From the NCBI GenBank assembly GCA_002507545.1, contig DAVR01000019.1, forward strand, positions 1 to 43,586: a DNA stretch of 43,586 bases, given 5' to 3'. This DNA is from Archaeoglobus sp. UBA230. Its GTDB lineage: Archaea; Halobacteriota; Archaeoglobi; Archaeoglobales; Archaeoglobaceae. Shown here one piece after another: positions 24,362 through 34,195 of this stretch. The notes beneath the pieces are model-generated. The model was not told the origin of the DNA, ran no database searches, and saw only the letters and a program-made list of their open reading frames with translations. Position 1 is the first letter of the stretch; the number at the start of each line of letters is the position of its first letter. The position numbers and the translations under genes were made by a program.

Positions 24362-25009
24362 TTAAACCTTCAAAAAGAAGTCAACGAATTTCTCACACAG
24401 CTTGTTGTGATCCTCAATTTTTTCTCTACTCTCTTCAAGAATCTTTTTCCTTTCTTCCTCACTCAATCCCGCTTTTGGATCAGAAATCCACTTTTCAATA
24501 AGCTCAAGTGTCATCTCTACGTGGAACTGCATTGCAATTGCCTTTCCCGCGACAAAGCACTGATTCTTAACCTCATCACCAACGTAGATCAGCTCAGCAC
24601 CAGCAGGAAGGTCGAAAGTATCACCATGCCACTGAAAAACCTCGATCTCATCCGGCAATTGGAATCTGTCGCTTACCTTCTTCACTTTTCTCCATCCGAT
24701 CTCCTTGATGTAGGGATAAACTTTCTCACCGAGTGCTGCTGCGATAAGCTGTGCTCCAAGGCATACACCAAGAACGGGTTTATTTCTATAATTTTCTCTA
24801 ATCAAGTCCATTTCCCACTTGAGAAACTGATACTTCTCTGCCTCGTAAACACCCATTGGGCCACCGAGAATTACAAGAGCGTCGAACTCCCCTACTCTCG
24901 CTTCTCTGTATGCCTCAACGTAATAGTAATCAATACCCCTGTTTCCAAAAACTTCCTCAAAGTAGCCAAGCCCCTCTGCCGGATGATTTTTGATCGCTGC
25001 AACCTTCAT
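24362..25009 (-). CDS. Class I glutamine amidotransferase (GMP synthase-like GATase)
   Basis: The 215-aa protein has the class I GATase triad: Cys83 in GVCLGAQ, His163 and Glu165 in QFHVE. LVILGGPMGVYE and FQWHGDTFDLP are typical of the GMP-synthase-like stand-alone group. It hydrolyses glutamine to supply ammonia to an unknown partner or acts on a gamma-glutamyl compound. ATG 25009 lies 25 bp from TATA-like TTTATATT (minus strand), so it is probably leaderless. It stands alone, convergent with the OCD-like gene. Confidence 0.88.
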   Translation of the reverse strand: MKVAAIKNHPAEGLGYFEEVFGNRGIDYYYVEAYREARVGEFDALVILGGPMGVYEAEKYQFLKWEMDLIRENYRNKPVLGVCLGAQLIAAALGEKVYPYIKEIGWRKVKKVSDRFQLPDEIEVFQWHGDTFDLPAGAELIYVGDEVKNQCFVAGKAIAMQFHVEMTLELIEKWISDPKAGLSEEERKKILEESREKIEDHNKLCEKFVDFFLKV

Positions 25010-25045
25010 GTTACGAATTTTGCAGGAAAAATATAAAGTTCTCGG

Positions 25046-26827
25046 TCACTCGACCGTCACGCTCTTTGCCAGATTTCTTGGCTTATCAATCTCGCAGCCC
25101 CGCAATCTTGCGACATAGTAGGCAAAAAGCTGTAATGCAACGGAGTAGGTTAATGGTGTTAGAATTGGATTAGTTGATGGAACCCGGATGGTATAATCTA
25201 CAAACTTCTCTATCTCGTCATCCTCCTCATTCGCAACTGCGATTACCGGAGATTCTCTGGCTTTGATCTCCTTGATGTTCCCCAGCATTGAGTCATAGGT
25301 TTTATCTCTAACAATACATGCAACCACTGGCGTTTTTTCCCCCAATAGGGCAAATGGACCATGTTTAAGCTCACCGGCAGGATAGCCCTCGGCGTGAATA
25401 TAGGAAATTTCCTTGAGCTTTAAAGCACCTTCGAGAGCTATCGGATAGCCAATACCTCTGCCCACATACATCATGTTTTCGTATCCGGCAAAGGTTTCCG
25501 AGATGGATGAAATTTCATCCTCCATGTCAAGTATCTGTCTGATCTTCTGCGGAATGCTTCTGAGTTCATTCAAAAGCTCCTCTATCTCCTTTGGCGGCAG
25601 GTTGGAAATCTTGGCTGCAATGAGATACAGGACTGTTAGCTGAGCGATGAAGGTTTTGGTAGCAGCAACTCCTATCTCGGGTCCCGCTCTCGTGTAAATA
25701 ACATGGTCTGCCAGCCTTGTTGCAGTACTCCCGAGAACATTTGTTATCGCAAGAACTCTCATTCCGAGCTTTTTAGCCTTCCTCATAGCCTCAAGCGTAT
25801 CTGCAGTCTCTCCACTCTGGGTTATTCCCACAACGAGTGTTCTGGACAGAGGAGGATTGCTGTAGTTGAATTCTGATGCATACTCCACCCTCACCGGAAT
25901 TCCGGCGAGCTCCTCGATGAGGTATTTACCTATAAGGCATGCGTGGAAGGAGGTTCCACATGCAACAAACAGGATATCCGATATTCCTGCAAAAATTCTG
26001 CTGTCTATCTCTATATCCTCTCCCAGATACTCAAGAAGGGTATCTTCAACAACCCTCGGATTCTCATGAATTTCCTTCAGCATAAAGTGCTCGTATCCCC
26101 CCTTCTCAGCGTCCTCGATGCTCCATGGAACTATCTCAATCCCCTTCTCGACTTCAACACCATTTTTGAGTATTCTGTATCCATCTTTACTGACAATAAC
26201 ACTCTCTCCATCGTCGAGATAGACAACCCTGTTCGTGTATTCCAGCATTGCCGGTATATCAGACGCCAGAAAGAATTCTCCATCTCCCACGCCAAGAACA
26301 AGGGGGCTTTTGTATCTCACTGCCACAAGCCTCGCATCATCCGCCTTCATTGCGACAAAGGCATACGATCCCTGAAGCTCTTCGGCGGTCTTCATTACCG
26401 CATCGGCAAAGTCCTCTCCTCTCTCAACCCAACTCTCTATCAGGTGCGGAATTACTTCTGTATCCGTTTCTGACCTGAACGTATGCCCTTCATTCTCCAG
26501 TCTCTCCCTCAGACTCCTAAAGTTGGATATTATCCCGTTATGAACAACAGCAATTCTGCCCTTGCAGTCGAGATGGGGATGGGCGTTTATTTCAGAAGGT
26601 TTTCCGTGAGTTGCCCATCTTGTGTGTCCCAGTCCAATTTTCCCCCCGCCGAGACTGAAGTCTTTGATGTCCCCTATAGCTCCAACATTCTTCTTAACCA
26701 CAATCTCGCCATCTTTCGCGATAGCCACTCCCCACGAGTCGTAACCCCTGTATTCAAGTCTTCTCAGTGCTGAAATCGCAACTTCATCAGCATTCCTAAA
26801 GCCGACGTAGCCAACTATTCCACACAT
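25046..26827 (-). CDS. glmS: Glutamine-fructose-6-phosphate aminotransferase (isomerizing)
   Basis: GlmS makes glucosamine-6-phosphate, the first step to UDP-GlcNAc. The 593-aa protein begins MCGIVGYVG with the N-terminal nucleophile Cys2, has a class II GATase domain (about 1-220, GHTRWATHGKPSEINAHP) and two SIS sugar-binding domains (LFVACGTSFHACLIG and MMYVGRGIGYPIALEGALKL), and ends KPRNLAKSVTVE as GlmS does. It is the last of three genes with the two GlmU-like genes, 3 bp after the second. Confidence 0.96.
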   Translation of the reverse strand: MCGIVGYVGFRNADEVAISALRRLEYRGYDSWGVAIAKDGEIVVKKNVGAIGDIKDFSLGGGKIGLGHTRWATHGKPSEINAHPHLDCKGRIAVVHNGIISNFRSLRERLENEGHTFRSETDTEVIPHLIESWVERGEDFADAVMKTAEELQGSYAFVAMKADDARLVAVRYKSPLVLGVGDGEFFLASDIPAMLEYTNRVVYLDDGESVIVSKDGYRILKNGVEVEKGIEIVPWSIEDAEKGGYEHFMLKEIHENPRVVEDTLLEYLGEDIEIDSRIFAGISDILFVACGTSFHACLIGKYLIEELAGIPVRVEYASEFNYSNPPLSRTLVVGITQSGETADTLEAMRKAKKLGMRVLAITNVLGSTATRLADHVIYTRAGPEIGVAATKTFIAQLTVLYLIAAKISNLPPKEIEELLNELRSIPQKIRQILDMEDEISSISETFAGYENMMYVGRGIGYPIALEGALKLKEISYIHAEGYPAGELKHGPFALLGEKTPVVACIVRDKTYDSMLGNIKEIKARESPVIAVANEEDDEIEKFVDYTIRVPSTNPILTPLTYSVALQLFAYYVARLRGCEIDKPRNLAKSVTVE

Positions 26828-26830
26828 AGG

Positions 26831-27985
26831 CTATACCACCATCGAGTCGTCCGGAATTCTTCCAAAGACTACCTTGCCGGGAGATATCTTGCACCTGTTA
26901 CCAATTATGCTCCCTGCCTCGATTACAACATTGCTGCCAACACTACAGTTTTCACCGATGAACGCCCCTGCTTCGATTTTATGCACTTCTCCTTCAACGA
27001 TTACCGAAGCCTGATCGCTTATCGTCGTAAACTTTGCTCCGATCACGCAGCCGTTGTCAATAACCGAATCTTTGATGTACGATTGAGGACCGACTACAAC
27101 ATTATCTCCGATAACGGAATTCTCAATATAACATAAAGCTCCAATTCTAACATTGTCTCCTATTGACGTTCGGCCTTTAATGATGGTATTCTGCCCTATT
27201 TCACAATTTCTACCAACCACAGCATCTCTGATGAACGCACCGTGCTTTACGATAGAGTTCATCCCTATCGAAACATCCCCTACTATTTCAGCGTCATCAA
27301 TTTTGCCAGAAACTGTTACCCCTCTGAAATCCATTGCAATCTCATTTATTTTCAGTATGTCCCATGGATACACAATATCGAGCCATTTTTCAGCTTCTAC
27401 GGCCGAAAATTCATACCCAGCTTCAGTCATTCTGTTTATGACTGTGGGTATGTCAGTGATGTCATTGATGAATTCAAAAATTTCGCTGCCAAATCTGTAA
27501 ATCCCCGTATTAATTAAGGCGGAAATGGGCTTCTCAGGCTTCTCAACCACTCTCCTTACCTTGCCCTCGACAACTTCCAGAACCCCATATTTCGAAACCT
27601 CATCCGCCCTCTTGAATGCTACGCTCCACTTTTCAAGCCTCTTTAAAGTTTCAGCATCAAAGATATTATCTCCCGAAACAACAACGAAATCGTCGCTTAA
27701 GAATTTCTCTGCCTGCTTTAGTGCATGTGCAGTCCCGAGCTGCTTTTCCTGAATCGCATATTCTATATTTACACTCCACCTGCTTCCATCTCCAAAATAA
27801 TCCATAACTCTGGTTCTTCTATATCCCACAACCAGAACGATATCTCTGATTCCAGCCTCTCTGAGAGATTCAATGACGTATTCCAAAACTGGCTTGTTTC
27901 CGATCTTTATCATCACCTTCGGTTTGTTCACTGTGAATGGCCTCAGTCTCTGTCCCTCTCCTGCTGCAAGAACTGCTGCCTGCAT
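26831..27985 (-). CDS. Sugar-1-phosphate nucleotidylyltransferase (GlmU-like paralogue, acetyltransferase motifs absent)
   Basis: The 384-aa protein has an N-terminal nucleotidyltransferase domain (AAVLAAGEGQRLRPFT, with KPKVMIKIGNKP) and a C-terminal left-handed beta-helix of hexapeptide repeats (about 225-380). Compared with its neighbour it lacks the acetyltransferase motif pair HxNYxGD and NFGAGT, so it may only make the NDP-sugar. The substrate cannot be called. ATG 27985 follows SD GAGGTGAT by about 4 nt. It lies 4 bp after the paralogue and 3 bp before glmS. Confidence 0.85.
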   Translation of the reverse strand: MQAAVLAAGEGQRLRPFTVNKPKVMIKIGNKPVLEYVIESLREAGIRDIVLVVGYRRTRVMDYFGDGSRWSVNIEYAIQEKQLGTAHALKQAEKFLSDDFVVVSGDNIFDAETLKRLEKWSVAFKRADEVSKYGVLEVVEGKVRRVVEKPEKPISALINTGIYRFGSEIFEFINDITDIPTVINRMTEAGYEFSAVEAEKWLDIVYPWDILKINEIAMDFRGVTVSGKIDDAEIVGDVSIGMNSIVKHGAFIRDAVVGRNCEIGQNTIIKGRTSIGDNVRIGALCYIENSVIGDNVVVGPQSYIKDSVIDNGCVIGAKFTTISDQASVIVEGEVHKIEAGAFIGENCSVGSNVVIEAGSIIGNRCKISPGKVVFGRIPDDSMVV

Positions 27986-27989
27986 AAAA

Positions 27990-29201
27990 TCACCTCAGAA
28001 AGGTGCCGGGCTCAACAGTGCCTCCAACAACCTTGCCCGGCGCGATAAAGACATCGTTACCCACCATCGCTCCTACATTTATGGAAACGTTTATACCAGT
28101 CTTAACACCATCGCCCACCACTGCCCCAAACTTTTTTCTACCCGTTGAAACGATCTTGCCCTTCACAGGAACCTTAATCTCCCTCTCATCCAACCTTAGA
28201 TTGGCAACCTTTGTTCCCGCACCAAAGTTGCATCCCTCTCCAATCACCGAATCGCCCACATAGTTGAGATGGGGCAGATTGGTGTTGGACATTACGATTG
28301 AATTCTTTACCTCAACAAAGGCTCCAATGTGACAGTTATCACCAATTGATGTAAAGGGGCGAATGAAGCAGCACGGACCAATTCTGCAATTCCTTCCTAT
28401 AACCACGGGTCCAATGATGTAGCTGCCAGACATCACAACACTCCCCTCATCAATGAAAACATTTCCTTTTATAACAGCACCGTCTTCAACCTCTCCTTTA
28501 ATCTCCGGCTTTACATCCTTCAGAAGGGCCTCGTTTGCCCTTAAAAGGTCCCAAGGATAGCCCACGTCAATCCAGCGATTTAGCTCTACAGCCTCAAACA
28601 CAATGCCATCGCTGATGGCAAGTTGAATTGTGTCTGTCACCTCGTATTCTCCCCTCTCAGAAACTCCCGTTTTCTCCAGATAGTCCAGCACGGCTGTATC
28701 GAACTTGTAAACACCGGCGTTTATGGTGTTGGTTGGTGGCTGCGATGGCTTTTCAATTATTCTTTTGACTTTTCCATCTTCAACAACAACTACACCGAAA
28801 TCCTGTGGTTTGGGAACGCTGTAAACTCCCAGAGCCCTTTTACTGGAAGCAATTTTTGCAATGTCCTCTGCACTCACAATGTTGTCTCCATTCAGCATTA
28901 TAAAGTCTGAGTTTATCAAATGAGTGGCAGACTTTAGAGCGTCTGCTGTACCAAGCTGCCTCCTCTGCTCGATGTATTTTATTTTTACTCCCCACCTGCT
29001 GCCATCACTAAAATAACCCCGGATGGTCTCACTTCTGTACCCGACAACGAGAATCAAGTTATCAATCCCAGCCTTTTTCAGCTCGATTATAAGGTGCTCG
29101 AGAATTGGCTTGTTCGCAACGGGTAGCATTACCTTCGGTTTTGTGTATGTGAGGGGACGCATTCTCGTCCCTTCTCCGGCTGCGAGAATTACTGCCTGCA
29201 C
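27990..29201 (-). CDS. glmU: Bifunctional sugar-1-phosphate nucleotidylyltransferase/amino-sugar acetyltransferase (archaeal GlmU type)
   Basis: The 403-aa protein has a nucleotidyltransferase domain (AVILAAGEGTRMRPLTYTKP) and a left-handed beta-helix carrying the acetyltransferase features LPHLNYVGDS and CNFGAGTKVANLRLD as in GlmU. It should acetylate glucosamine-1-phosphate and couple it to UTP, as the archaeal ST0452-type enzymes do. The start GTG 29201 lies 25 bp from TATA-like TTTTTAAC, fitting a leaderless mRNA, and begins the glmU-paralogue-glmS operon. A phosphoglucosamine mutase is not in the window. Confidence 0.88.
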   Translation of the reverse strand: MQAVILAAGEGTRMRPLTYTKPKVMLPVANKPILEHLIIELKKAGIDNLILVVGYRSETIRGYFSDGSRWGVKIKYIEQRRQLGTADALKSATHLINSDFIMLNGDNIVSAEDIAKIASSKRALGVYSVPKPQDFGVVVVEDGKVKRIIEKPSQPPTNTINAGVYKFDTAVLDYLEKTGVSERGEYEVTDTIQLAISDGIVFEAVELNRWIDVGYPWDLLRANEALLKDVKPEIKGEVEDGAVIKGNVFIDEGSVVMSGSYIIGPVVIGRNCRIGPCCFIRPFTSIGDNCHIGAFVEVKNSIVMSNTNLPHLNYVGDSVIGEGCNFGAGTKVANLRLDEREIKVPVKGKIVSTGRKKFGAVVGDGVKTGINVSINVGAMVGNDVFIAPGKVVGGTVEPGTFLR

Positions 29202-29272
29202 AAATTCAGAATGGCATATATCGTTAAAAAGTTAACTATCGTTCGTCCTTTTTCACTGTTTTGAGAGATTGC

Positions 29273-29542
29273 TTACATCTCGAAATCGCATGGCTCAAGG
29301 GGCTGAAGGTTTAATCTCGGCCTCTCGTTTGTCGCAAAAGCCATGTATCTGTAAACGCGATACATAAGAGAGACATAGCCGTTCATAAACTCCACAACCC
29401 CTTTATGTCTTTTTCCGAGAATCAGGGTATAGAAGAAATTGAATATCCAGACAAAAACCACAGCTATTCCGAGCACATCCAGAATTATCCCGTAAAAAAG
29501 GCCAAGAGGAATTCTTAGGAGAGCTTCCGTTCTTTCACCCAT
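29273..29542 (-). CDS. Small membrane protein, DUF4389 family
   Basis: The 89-aa protein has one or two hydrophobic segments (LFYGIILDVLGIAVVFVWIF, then FFYTLILGKRHKGVVEFMNGY) and the sequence YVSLMYRVYRYMAFATNERP, which match the DUF4389 pattern (GKRPxxLxxFxxGxLRxxxRVxaYxxLxTDexP). Function unknown. ATG 29542 lies about 24 bp from TATA-like TTATAAA, so it is leaderless. It is divergent from the Lhr helicase gene. Confidence 0.75.
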   Translation of the reverse strand: MGERTEALLRIPLGLFYGIILDVLGIAVVFVWIFNFFYTLILGKRHKGVVEFMNGYVSLMYRVYRYMAFATNERPRLNLQPLEPCDFEM

Positions 29543-29623
29543 GCTTGCAGTATGGGTGCAATGTTTATAATTTTTGCCGATGCCAAAAATTTATTTTCCC
29601 TTTTGACCAAGCTTACCTCTGCG

Positions 29624-32311
29624 ATGGTTAGTAAGGAGCTAATGGATGCACTGAAGGCTGCAGGAATTAGGAGGCTGACCGATCTGCAGAGAGAGGCATA
29701 CAGAAAGATAGTCACGGGAAAGGACGTGCTTATCGTAGCTCCAACAGGCAGCGGGAAAACGGAGGCAGCTTTAATTCCCGTTTTTGACAAAATCATCGAG
29801 ACGAATTGGAGAGAAGGAATTGTTGCCATTTACATAACTCCTCTGAGGGCGTTGAACAGAGATATGCTAAGAAGGATAAAGAGGATAACAGAGATGCTCA
29901 GGATAACAGTGGACGTTAGACACGGTGACACACCAGAAAGTGTGAGGGTAAAGCAGTCAAAGAAGCCGCCTCAGGTGCTCATCACAACACCTGAGACCTT
30001 CCAGATTCTCTTTCTCGGAAAAAAGCTGAAGAAGGCTCTGAAAAATGTTAAGTTTTTGATCATAGACGAGATTCACGAAATTATAGACAGCGAGAGAGGC
30101 GTGCAGCTGAGCATCGCCATCGAGAGGCTGAGAGAGGTTGCAAAGTTCCAGACCATAGGCCTCTCAGCGACGGTCAGCAGGCCAGAGGTTGTTTCGAGAT
30201 TTCTTGGGTCACATGCAGAGGTTGTGGAATGGAAAGCTGAGAAGGAATACGATGTATGGGTCGTAAAGCCTGAATATGATGGTGAGATTGCTGATGAGCT
30301 TGAGGTTGAAAAGGAGATTGCGGCAGAACTTAAGTTCATAGCTGATGTTGTGAAAAGGTACGGTTCGGCTTTGATATTCGTGAATACTCGCCAGACGGCA
30401 GAGGCACTGGGTGTAAAGCTGAAAAAGCTCGTCAAGGCTGAAGTTCATCATGGAAGCCTCTCAAGAGAGGCAAGGGTTGAGGCAGAGGATAAGTTCGCAA
30501 GGGGTGAGCTTGAAGCTCTCATCTGCACGTCATCAATGGAACTCGGAATTGACATCGGACATGTGGATGTGGTTGTGCAATACGGCAGCCCGCGACAGGC
30601 TGTCAGACTCGTTCAGAGGGTTGGGAGGAGCGGACATGGCTTGGGGAGGGTTTCGAGAGGATATATTGTGGCAAGCAGCTTCGACGATATTCTTGAGTCT
30701 ATTGTGATACTCAGAAGGGCTAAGGAAGGGTTGCTTGAGGATGCTGAGATACACTTCGGCAGCCTTGATGTTCTTGCCAACCAGATATGTGCCATAGCTC
30801 TCGAATACGGAAGAATTGACGCTGAAAAAGTTTACAGAATTATAAGAAAAGCCTACCCCTATAGAAATCTGAGTTTTGAGGATTTTGAGAAAATCTGTGA
30901 GTATCTGGGCAAGATCGGAAAAATCTTCTACGATGATGGAGAAATCGGGGCAAGGAGAAATACGAGGAGATACTTCTACAGCAACATCTCGATGATTCCC
31001 GATGAAAAAAGATACAAGGTTGTTGATGTCGCATCCGGCAGAACAATAGGTTCTCTCGACGAGAGTTTTCTCTCAACCTTCAGTGGCGAGATTTTTGCGA
31101 TGAAGGGAGAACTCTGGAGAGTTCTCAGCGTTGAGGATGTGGTGAAAGTTGAACCAGTAGCAGTTGAGGGCGAGATTCCCTCATGGGCAGGAGAAGAGAT
31201 TCCTGTGCCCTTTGAGGTTGCTCAGGATGTCGGAGTTCTGAGGAACTGGATTGCAGGAAATATCAGAACTAAAGGAGAGAAAGGAGCGGTTGAGGCAATC
31301 CGAGAATTCACGAATGAGAATGCCGCAAAATTTGTCGTTGATGTTATCTCCAGACATATGGAGAAGGGCTTTTCCATTCCAACCGACTCCCACATCGTTA
31401 TAGACGGTTCGGAAGGCGTAACTGTCATCAATGCCTGCTTTGGGCACAAGGTTAACGAGTCAATCGGTAGAATACTCGCTCTGCTGCTATCAGCAAGGAG
31501 AGGAGGTAGTGTATCAGTTGAGATTGATCCCTATCGGATAAAGTTATCCCCTGCAAAGCCTGATGAGGTTTTGAATGTCCTTAAAGTTGTAGAACCAGAA
31601 AGCGTGGAGTTTCTGGGTGAAAGGGCTGTTTTCGATACCAGATTGATGCAGTGGAAAATCATCAATGCTGCGAGGAAGTTCGGGCTCATTGACAAGGAGG
31701 AAGAACTTAGCAGGATCAACCTGAGGAATCTCGTTCTGAAGCTCAGAGACACCCCGGTTTACAGAGAAGCACTCAGAGAGATTTTCCTTGAAAAGATGGA
31801 TATTGAAAGGGCAGAAAAAATTTTTGAGGACATACGAAGCGGAGAAATAGACATATCCCTTTACAATGAACTGAGTCCCATTAGCACGGCATCGAGGCAT
31901 AGAGTTGCAGATATACTCGCAGTCAGATCATCTGAGGCTATACTGAAGGCCTTCAAGAAAAGGCTCCAGAATGAGACTTGCAGGATTCACTGTTTAAACT
32001 GCAAGGCGAGTTACACAGAAAAAGTGGAAAATTTCAATCAATTTAAGTGTATAAGATGTGGTTCAAGGATGATTGCGGTTTTCAACTCAAGGAGAGACAT
32101 CAAAGAGTTCAGGAAGGAGGAGCTTTTTAAACTGGCAAATCTTGTTATGGGTCATGGAAAGAGGGCTGTTTACGCCCTTTCAACCTACGGGATAGGGGCT
32201 GATACTGCAGCAAGAATTCTGTCGAGGTTTTATCCAACAGAAGATGACTTCTTCAAGGCTCTGATCGAGGCTGAGAGAAATTACGTCAGGACAAGGAAGT
32301 TTTGGGGTTAA
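29624..32311 (+). CDS. lhr: Lhr-type ATP-dependent helicase
   Basis: The 895-aa superfamily 2 helicase has motif I APTGSGKT (39-46), motif II DEIH (148-151), SAT, and VQRVGRSGHGLGRVSRG (motif VI region) typical of Lhr (large helicase-related). A C-terminal zinc-ribbon-like cluster of cysteines (about 786-812: CRIHCLNC then CIRC) follows the Lhr core, as in archaeal members. It probably acts in DNA repair or recombination. ATG 29624 is preferred: it follows TATA-like AAATTTATTT by about 30 bp, while the frame upstream to 29552 lies over promoter sequence. Confidence 0.9.
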   Translation: MVSKELMDALKAAGIRRLTDLQREAYRKIVTGKDVLIVAPTGSGKTEAALIPVFDKIIETNWREGIVAIYITPLRALNRDMLRRIKRITEMLRITVDVRHGDTPESVRVKQSKKPPQVLITTPETFQILFLGKKLKKALKNVKFLIIDEIHEIIDSERGVQLSIAIERLREVAKFQTIGLSATVSRPEVVSRFLGSHAEVVEWKAEKEYDVWVVKPEYDGEIADELEVEKEIAAELKFIADVVKRYGSALIFVNTRQTAEALGVKLKKLVKAEVHHGSLSREARVEAEDKFARGELEALICTSSMELGIDIGHVDVVVQYGSPRQAVRLVQRVGRSGHGLGRVSRGYIVASSFDDILESIVILRRAKEGLLEDAEIHFGSLDVLANQICAIALEYGRIDAEKVYRIIRKAYPYRNLSFEDFEKICEYLGKIGKIFYDDGEIGARRNTRRYFYSNISMIPDEKRYKVVDVASGRTIGSLDESFLSTFSGEIFAMKGELWRVLSVEDVVKVEPVAVEGEIPSWAGEEIPVPFEVAQDVGVLRNWIAGNIRTKGEKGAVEAIREFTNENAAKFVVDVISRHMEKGFSIPTDSHIVIDGSEGVTVINACFGHKVNESIGRILALLLSARRGGSVSVEIDPYRIKLSPAKPDEVLNVLKVVEPESVEFLGERAVFDTRLMQWKIINAARKFGLIDKEEELSRINLRNLVLKLRDTPVYREALREIFLEKMDIERAEKIFEDIRSGEIDISLYNELSPISTASRHRVADILAVRSSEAILKAFKKRLQNETCRIHCLNCKASYTEKVENFNQFKCIRCGSRMIAVFNSRRDIKEFRKEELFKLANLVMGHGKRAVYALSTYGIGADTAARILSRFYPTEDDFFKALIEAERNYVRTRKFWG

Positions 32312-32319
32312 TTTGAAAT

Positions 32320-32838
32320 TTACAAATATCCCATCTCCTTGAGCTTCCCTACGACTGCATCAACCTCCTCTTCAACGCTCATCTTATCGGTATCGAGAAC
32401 AACTTCGGGATTTTCCGGTTCTTCGTAAACGCCATCAAAACCTGTGAGGTCTTTGATCTCTCCCCTCAACGCCTTGGCATAGAGGCCCTTTGGGTCTCTT
32501 TTAATCCTCACCTCAAGTGAGCATCTCAGATAAACCTCCACAAACCTGCCGATTTCTCTCCTCGCAAACTCCCTCCAATCCCGGTATGGTGAGATCACAG
32601 AAACGACAACAATAACACCATTTTTTGCAAGCAAATTCGCCATCTCGACAACAACCTTATTGTGCATCTCCCTCTCTTCCTTGCTGAATCCGAGATCAGG
32701 ATAGAGCTTCGACCTCACCTTATCTCCGTCGAGGTGTTCAACATTGTAGCCCATGGACTGCAGTTTTGCAACGAGCGCCTTAGCGAGAGTTGTCTTTCCC
32801 GCTCCGCTCGGCCCAGTTAACCATATAACGAAGCTCAT
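32320..32838 (-). CDS. cysC: Adenylylsulfate (APS) kinase
   Basis: APS kinase phosphorylates adenosine-5'-phosphosulfate to PAPS. The 172-aa protein has Walker A GPSGAGKTT (9-17), the family LDGDKVR at about 37-43, and VSVISPYRDWREFARRE, VYLRCSLE and DPKGLYAKALRGEI of CysC. It ends LKEMGYL. It overlaps the upstream phosphodiesterase by 4 bp, and is in one unit with it and the ribbon-helix-helix gene. In a sulfate-reducing archaeon PAPS is not needed for respiration, so this points to sulfation or nucleotide handling. Confidence 0.94.
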   Translation of the reverse strand: MSFVIWLTGPSGAGKTTLAKALVAKLQSMGYNVEHLDGDKVRSKLYPDLGFSKEEREMHNKVVVEMANLLAKNGVIVVVSVISPYRDWREFARREIGRFVEVYLRCSLEVRIKRDPKGLYAKALRGEIKDLTGFDGVYEEPENPEVVLDTDKMSVEEEVDAVVGKLKEMGYL

Positions 32839-34193
32839 ACGAGACTCCTGCCCATTAAATCCGCTTTAATGCCGAACATCTTAAGTATGGTGGGAGTAAC
32901 ATCGTATATCTCGCATTCCGCAATCTTACCAGCCTCTACACCGGGCATTTTCAGGGAAAAAACGCCGTATTGAGAGTGGACGGCATCATCTGGACCGGTG
33001 TCGTTTTCCAGCAGGTAATACGATTCCCAGCCCACTGTTCCAGCAGACCTCCACGACAGATTGTCGAAGTAGACCATGATATCGGGCTTATCACCATTAG
33101 CGATAGGATATAATTCTTCAGGATAGTAAACCTCAGTTCTCCATTTCTCTCCCTCTGGCCCTCTGATGGATTTTATCTTCTCCGCCACATCATCCCTAAT
33201 TTTCTCATATTCCGAAAGTCTAACCACTCCTTTCTTCTCCCTACCTTTAACGTTTAGAAATACCCTTGCGTAGTACCCACCCCACGACCATGCAATTGTT
33301 TCGTCCCACTTGACGTTAAGCTGCTCAAATTTCCTAACTCCATTGCCATACTCGGCCTTAAGCAAGCCCTCATCAATCATCCACTGATTGACGGCAAAGC
33401 AACCCTTCATCGCCTTAATGCCGTGATCGGAAACAATCATCACTGCTGTATCCTCATCGAGCATTTTTAAGGTCTTACCAAGCTCCCTGTCCAGCAACTT
33501 GTAATAATCGGGGATGACATTTTTGTATCTGCTGTTTGGCTCATGCAGATGGTGATTTTCATCGAAATACTTCCAGAAGGCATGATGAATTCTGTCAAGT
33601 CCAATTTCTACAAACCAAAGTAAATCCCAGTCTTGAGTCTGGATAAAGTGTCTGATCAGCTCAAATCGCTTTTCAGTCATCTCCCATATCTTCTCTTTAA
33701 CTTCATCCCTCTCATCTTTCCTGAAGACCACATCGAAAATGTAGTCCCCAACAACCCTCTCAATTTCACCCTTAACGTTCTGGGGATAGGTGTAGTTAAC
33801 GGATGAGTCGGGAGTAATGAAGCAGCCAACCATTATCCCGTTTATCTTTCTTGGAGGATACGATGGAGGGATGCCTATGGCTATTGACTTATACCCCTTC
33901 TCCCCCAGATAGTCCCACACAGTCTTCTCCTTCACAGTTAAGCTGTGTGCGATCCATATGTCTTTGTAGTCGTTCTTCTTTCTGTGCCTGAAACCGTAAA
34001 GACCAAGCTCACCCGGTGTTTTTCCGGTAGCCATGCACATCCACGCAGGAATCGTTATTGCCGGAATGCTGCTTTTCATCGGGCCGTAGATTGATTCTGA
34101 CAGGAGCTTCTTTATGTTGGGCAAATCATCAATAAACCTGCTGAAAAGCAAGTCAGGTGGGGCGGAATCCAGACCGGCAACGAGGAGTTTCAT
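32835..34193 (-). CDS. Alkaline phosphatase superfamily phosphodiesterase/nucleotide pyrophosphatase
   Basis: The 452-aa protein has the type I phosphodiesterase/alkaline phosphatase core: GLDSAPPDLL near the N-terminus (metal Asp), SSIPAITIPAWMCMATGKTPGELG around the nucleophile Thr, FVEIGLDRIHHAFW, VMIVSDHGI (Asp/His metal ligands) and AVHSQYGVF near the end. It may hydrolyse a phospho- or sulfo-nucleotide. Its genetic link to APS kinase supports a sulfur-nucleotide role, though this is inference. It lies 2 bp after the ribbon-helix-helix gene and overlaps cysC by 4 bp. Confidence 0.88.
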   Translation of the reverse strand: MKLLVAGLDSAPPDLLFSRFIDDLPNIKKLLSESIYGPMKSSIPAITIPAWMCMATGKTPGELGLYGFRHRKKNDYKDIWIAHSLTVKEKTVWDYLGEKGYKSIAIGIPPSYPPRKINGIMVGCFITPDSSVNYTYPQNVKGEIERVVGDYIFDVVFRKDERDEVKEKIWEMTEKRFELIRHFIQTQDWDLLWFVEIGLDRIHHAFWKYFDENHHLHEPNSRYKNVIPDYYKLLDRELGKTLKMLDEDTAVMIVSDHGIKAMKGCFAVNQWMIDEGLLKAEYGNGVRKFEQLNVKWDETIAWSWGGYYARVFLNVKGREKKGVVRLSEYEKIRDDVAEKIKSIRGPEGEKWRTEVYYPEELYPIANGDKPDIMVYFDNLSWRSAGTVGWESYYLLENDTGPDDAVHSQYGVFSLKMPGVEAGKIAECEIYDVTPTILKMFGIKADLMGRSLV

Positions 34194-34195
34194 GC

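Noticed and set aside
29552-29623. Longer N-terminus for the Lhr helicase
   Set aside because: The extra 24 codons cover TATA-like promoter sequence and are unlike the family N-terminus.
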